Below, in pieces: positions 6,158 to 8,272 of a DNA stretch of 8,272 nt. Location: NCBI GenBank assembly GCA_913048145.1, contig CAJWVP010000118.1, positions 1-8,272 of the forward strand. Direction: 5' to 3'. This stretch comes from an uncultured Rhodospirillaceae bacterium (lineage in GTDB: Bacteria; Pseudomonadota; Alphaproteobacteria; Rhodospirillales; Casp-alpha2). Every line of letters starts with the position of its first letter. Position 1 is the stretch's first letter. Under the pieces are notes generated by a model that saw only the letters and a list, made by a program, of their open reading frames with translations, was not told where the DNA came from and made no database searches. The position numbers and the translations under genes were made by a program.

Positions 6158-6715
6158 ATGGCACTTGTGCACACGCCCATATGTGATTTCGGCTGGACTC
6201 CACCAACCTTCATGCTCCCGGGCATCGATGGCAAGACCTACGACCAGGATGCGGTTCGCGGCCCAAATGGCACACTCTTGATGTTCATCTGCAACCATTG
6301 CCCCTATGTGAAGGCCGTGGTCACACGGTTGGTGGCAGACGTCAAGGCGCTGCAGGATGAAGGTGTCGGCGTTGCAGCCATAATGCCAAACGCCACGGAA
6401 ATTGTTGAGGCCGATTCCTTCGATAACATGAAGATGTTTGCCAAAACCCATGGCTTCACGTTTCCCTATCTCATCGACCAGACGCAGGAAACAGCCAAGG
6501 CCTATGGCGCCGTATGTACTCCGGACTTTTTTGGCTTCAATGCCGACGACGAACTTCAGTATCGAGGCCGGCTAGACGAATCCAGAGCAAAACCGGCCGT
6601 AAATAACGCGCGCCGGGAGCTTTTAGACGCCATGAGGGCGATCATTCAAACAGGACGCGGCCCTGATGATCAAATCGCCAGCATGGGATGTTCAATCAAA
6701 TGGCGGGTGGCATAA
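6158..6715 (+). CDS. Thioredoxin/peroxiredoxin-like protein with CNHC motif
   Basis: The 185-residue product has a thioredoxin fold of the PRX-like/TlpA-like group. The opening has P-x-F-x-L-P-G-x-D-G (16-25). The redox motif is CNHCPYVKA (C45, C48), followed by the peroxiredoxin-like AIMPNATEIVEADSFDNMKMFAK (74-96) and TFPYLIDQTQETAKAYGAVCTPDFFGF (101-127, with C120). The C-terminus MGCSIKW (177-182) is also typical of the group. It probably acts as a thiol-disulfide reductant or peroxidase, though the physiological partner of this subfamily is not established. No signal peptide is seen, so it should be cytoplasmic. AGGAG at 6141-6145 lies 12 nt from the ATG, a rather long spacing. It stands alone, divergent from the cysteine-rich lipoprotein and 84 bp before the YfgM-like gene. 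Confidence 0.88.
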   Translation: MALVHTPICDFGWTPPTFMLPGIDGKTYDQDAVRGPNGTLLMFICNHCPYVKAVVTRLVADVKALQDEGVGVAAIMPNATEIVEADSFDNMKMFAKTHGFTFPYLIDQTQETAKAYGAVCTPDFFGFNADDELQYRGRLDESRAKPAVNNARRELLDAMRAIIQTGRGPDDQIASMGCSIKWRVA

Positions 6716-6788
6716 GCCTTAGCGCTGGTTAGATTTGCCATTGCCGGAGCAGGAAGATATGTTTCCGGGCCTTTCGAGACGTTCCATC

Positions 6789-6793
6789 AGGAG
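6789..6793 (+). promoter_or_regulatory. Ribosome binding site deciding a TTG start
   Basis: AGGAG ends 6 nt before the TTG at 6800-6802. The preceding ATG at 6757 is in another frame, so the TTG is the natural start of the YfgM-like gene. Confidence 0.7.
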
Positions 6794-6799
6794 ACCCAA

Positions 6800-7459
6800 T
6801 TGGCCGACGAACAAGATATTCTGCTACGCGAGATCGATGAGGAACTTAAGCAGGAAAACCTGCAACAGCTCTGGAAGCGATACGGCACGCTGATTATCGG
6901 AGGCTCTTTGCTTTTAGTGGCCGGCGTCGCCGGTTTTCAAGGCTGGAAGACCAATGATCTGAATACTCGTATCGAATTGGGCGAGCGATTTGCCGCGGCC
7001 CAGGCCTTGGCTAGCACGAGTACGAATGCGGATGCCAAAGATGCCTTTGATGCAATCGCTAAGGATTCGCCTGCCGGTTACCAGATGTTGGCGCGTTTCC
7101 AGCTAGCCTCGCTAGCAGCGAAACAGGGCGATCTTGATTCCGCCATCGGCGCCTACAAAAACCTGGCTGACGACGATGGTATCGCCGCCGTTTACCGAGA
7201 TTTAGCTGTCGTCCTAGGTGCGTTTGCGGAGCTGCATGCAAAGTCCGAGGGCGCGGGCCTAGTCGCGCGGGCCAACGAATTGGCTTCCGGTTCCAGCTCC
7301 TGGCGGTTCATCGCCAAGGAAGTTGGCGCGCTTGCCGCGTTGAAAAACGGTGATACCGAGACGGCGCGCATACGTTACGAAGAGCTGAGCAAGGAAGCAG
7401 CCGCCCCACAAGGTCTTCGCGCCCGCGCTCAAGGCATGATCGACGTGCTTACCGAATGA
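6800..7459 (+). CDS. Membrane-anchored TPR_21/YfgM-like protein
   Basis: The 219-residue product has a short acidic cytoplasmic N-terminus (DEQDILLREIDEELKQENLQQLWKRYG), one transmembrane segment (about 30-48, LIIGGSLLLVAGVAGFQGW) and a periplasmic helical repeat region (about 55-219). This layout is that of YfgM, an inner-membrane protein associated with the Sec translocon and periplasmic chaperones. The gene commonly lies directly before bamB, as here. The helical part is of TPR type, with A-x-x-x-x-G-D-x-x-x-A-x-x-x-Y spacing at about 107-119 and 180-193. The start is TTG, supported by AGGAG 6 nt upstream and by N-terminal residues that fit the family. The lipoprotein gene begins 19 bp after the stop, so the two are probably co-transcribed. 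No anomaly is seen in this gene. Confidence 0.88.
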   Translation: MADEQDILLREIDEELKQENLQQLWKRYGTLIIGGSLLLVAGVAGFQGWKTNDLNTRIELGERFAAAQALASTSTNADAKDAFDAIAKDSPAGYQMLARFQLASLAAKQGDLDSAIGAYKNLADDDGIAAVYRDLAVVLGAFAELHAKSEGAGLVARANELASGSSSWRFIAKEVGALAALKNGDTETARIRYEELSKEAAAPQGLRARAQGMIDVLTE

Positions 7460-7467
7460 TGGGATGT

Positions 7468-7472
7468 AGGAG
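7468..7472 (+). promoter_or_regulatory. Ribosome binding site deciding a GTG start
   Basis: AGGAG lies 6 nt before the GTG at 7479-7481 and fixes the start of the BamB-like reading frame. The encoded signal peptide follows immediately. Confidence 0.7.
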
Positions 7473-7478
7473 CAGAAC

Positions 7479-8272
7479 GTGAATCTTATCATTCCGCCCA
7501 CCCGACCTGTTTACCGCTGCGGCACGGGGCTAGCGTCGATCTCGCTCATCCTCTTCTTGTCCGCGTGCAGCACCGTCGAGGACTGGATTTCGCCGAAGGA
7601 AGGACCACCGCTCGAAGGCGACAGGATTGCTATTCTAACCCATAATAGATCGCTAACGCCGGACAAGGAACTGGCCAATCAGCGTATTCTACTGCCTGCA
7701 CCGACGCCAAACGCAACTTGGCCTCAAGCAGGCGGTTACGCCAATCACGCCATGCATCATATTGAGATCAAGGATTCGCTTGCGCGAGCCTGGTCCGTCG
7801 ATATCGGCTCGGGCGCAGACGAAGAAGAGCGCCTGAACGCACAACCCATTGTCGCCGCCGGCATGGGAACGCTTGAACTGACGGATCTCGATCTTCGCTG
7901 CGTCCAAGGCCAATCCGTCGTCATCCGCGCGAAGCAGGGCCTTCCGGAAGCATTAACGGGCGATCTAAACATTACAGCGCTGGGGGACAACCGTTTCTTG
8001 GTGGGCAGCACTTACCGTCTCGATGACTCAAACCCAAAGCCTACACCGGCAAACACCCAACGCCTGAACGAGCGGCTGTCTGAATTTCTCGGTCACACCC
8101 GCTTTGAGGTGATGTCTGAACATGCTGGGGTACGGGTGGCCTACCCGGATCGAAAAATTGGCTTTGGATCGATTAGCCCTTCGAACTTGGCTCAACCCCC
8201 AAAGCACGGAGCTCCCTTTGAAGTGCCCTACCCACGCCTTTATGCTCTGACTGGCTTGGGGTCACACGGCCT
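7479..8272 (+). CDS. Chimeric gene: BamB N-terminus fused in frame to the C-terminal half of a FAD-dependent oxidoreductase; partial at right edge
   Basis: The frame is open from GTG 7479 to the window end (264 codons, no stop). Residues 1-30 form a lipoprotein signal peptide with lipobox LSAC (C30). Residues 30 to about 124 read as an alphaproteobacterial BamB N-terminus: STVEDWISPKEGPPLEGDRI, then LLPAPTPNATWPQAGGYANH, and LARAWSVDIG (101-110). A BamB would then continue into the first propeller blade and WD40/PQQ-like repeats. Instead, residues 125-264 match the C-terminal half of the DAO/ThiO/MnmC family of FAD oxidoreductases: IVAAGMGTLEL, CVQGQS (141-146), FLVGSTYRLDD (173-183), AGVRVAYPDRKIGFG (216-230) and LYALTGLGSHGL at the edge. 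The Rossmann GxGxxG half is absent, so oxidoreductase activity is unlikely, and without the propeller BamB function is unlikely too. It is co-oriented with the YfgM-like gene 19 bp upstream. It could be a real deletion fusion or an assembly chimera. Confidence 0.8.
   Translation, partial: MNLIIPPTRPVYRCGTGLASISLILFLSACSTVEDWISPKEGPPLEGDRIAILTHNRSLTPDKELANQRILLPAPTPNATWPQAGGYANHAMHHIEIKDSLARAWSVDIGSGADEEERLNAQPIVAAGMGTLELTDLDLRCVQGQSVVIRAKQGLPEALTGDLNITALGDNRFLVGSTYRLDDSNPKPTPANTQRLNERLSEFLGHTRFEVMSEHAGVRVAYPDRKIGFGSISPSNLAQPPKHGAPFEVPYPRLYALTGLGSHG
7851..7862 (+). other. Probable fusion junction (VAAG codons)
   Basis: The codons GTC GCC GCC GGC encode V125-A-A-G128. BamB proteins usually have a P-(I/V)-V-A-x-G-x-V-(Y/F) stretch at this position. 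DAO-family oxidoreductases have a V-(V/L)-A-A-G stretch before the V-x-GQ motif. A short GC-rich identity between the two parent genes would explain an in-frame join here. The exact breakpoint cannot be placed more finely without the parent sequences. Confidence 0.55.

Overview
The window looks like chromosomal DNA of a moderately GC-rich alphaproteobacterium, most plausibly of the Rhodospirillales type. This is inferred from protein style and from the gene pair at the right end: a membrane-anchored TPR_21/YfgM-like protein followed by bamB, a neighbourhood typical of alphaproteobacteria and usually continued by der. No RNA genes, CRISPR arrays, insertion sequences or phage genes were recognised.

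Layout, left to right. Positions 1-281 are AT-rich (about 40% GC by hand count) with no convincing gene. Next, on the minus strand, is a TPR protein with a C-terminal glycosyltransferase-like domain (282-1994). Its end is abnormal: the glycosyltransferase domain stops short and is followed by a tail partly encoded by degenerate 12-bp tandem repeats. Divergent from it is a plus-strand operon of three genes: a non-assimilatory glutamine-synthetase-family ligase (2141-3508), an iron-containing alcohol dehydrogenase (3559-4728) and a YbaK/ProX-type aminoacyl-tRNA deacylase (4725-5219), the last two overlapping by ATGA. The first two suggest handling of an amine or amino alcohol through a gamma-glutamyl intermediate; the substrate is unknown.

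Positions 5220-5552 hold no gene I can defend, though several frames stay open there. A minus-strand cysteine-rich lipoprotein of unknown function (5553-5972) is divergent from a plus-strand thioredoxin/peroxiredoxin-like protein with a CNHC motif (6158-6715). The region between them carries a 16-bp palindrome at 6037-6052 that could be an operator.

At the right end, the YfgM-like gene (6800-7459, TTG start) and a lipoprotein gene (GTG start at 7479, running off the window) form an operon. The lipoprotein gene begins as an ordinary alphaproteobacterial BamB, but after about residue 128 it continues in the same frame as the C-terminal half of a DAO/MnmC-like FAD-dependent oxidoreductase. The switch occurs at a short stretch (VAAG, 7851-7862) plausible in both families. 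This is the most remarkable item in the window. It is either a real deletion/recombination fusion or an assembly chimera, and the sequence alone cannot separate the two.
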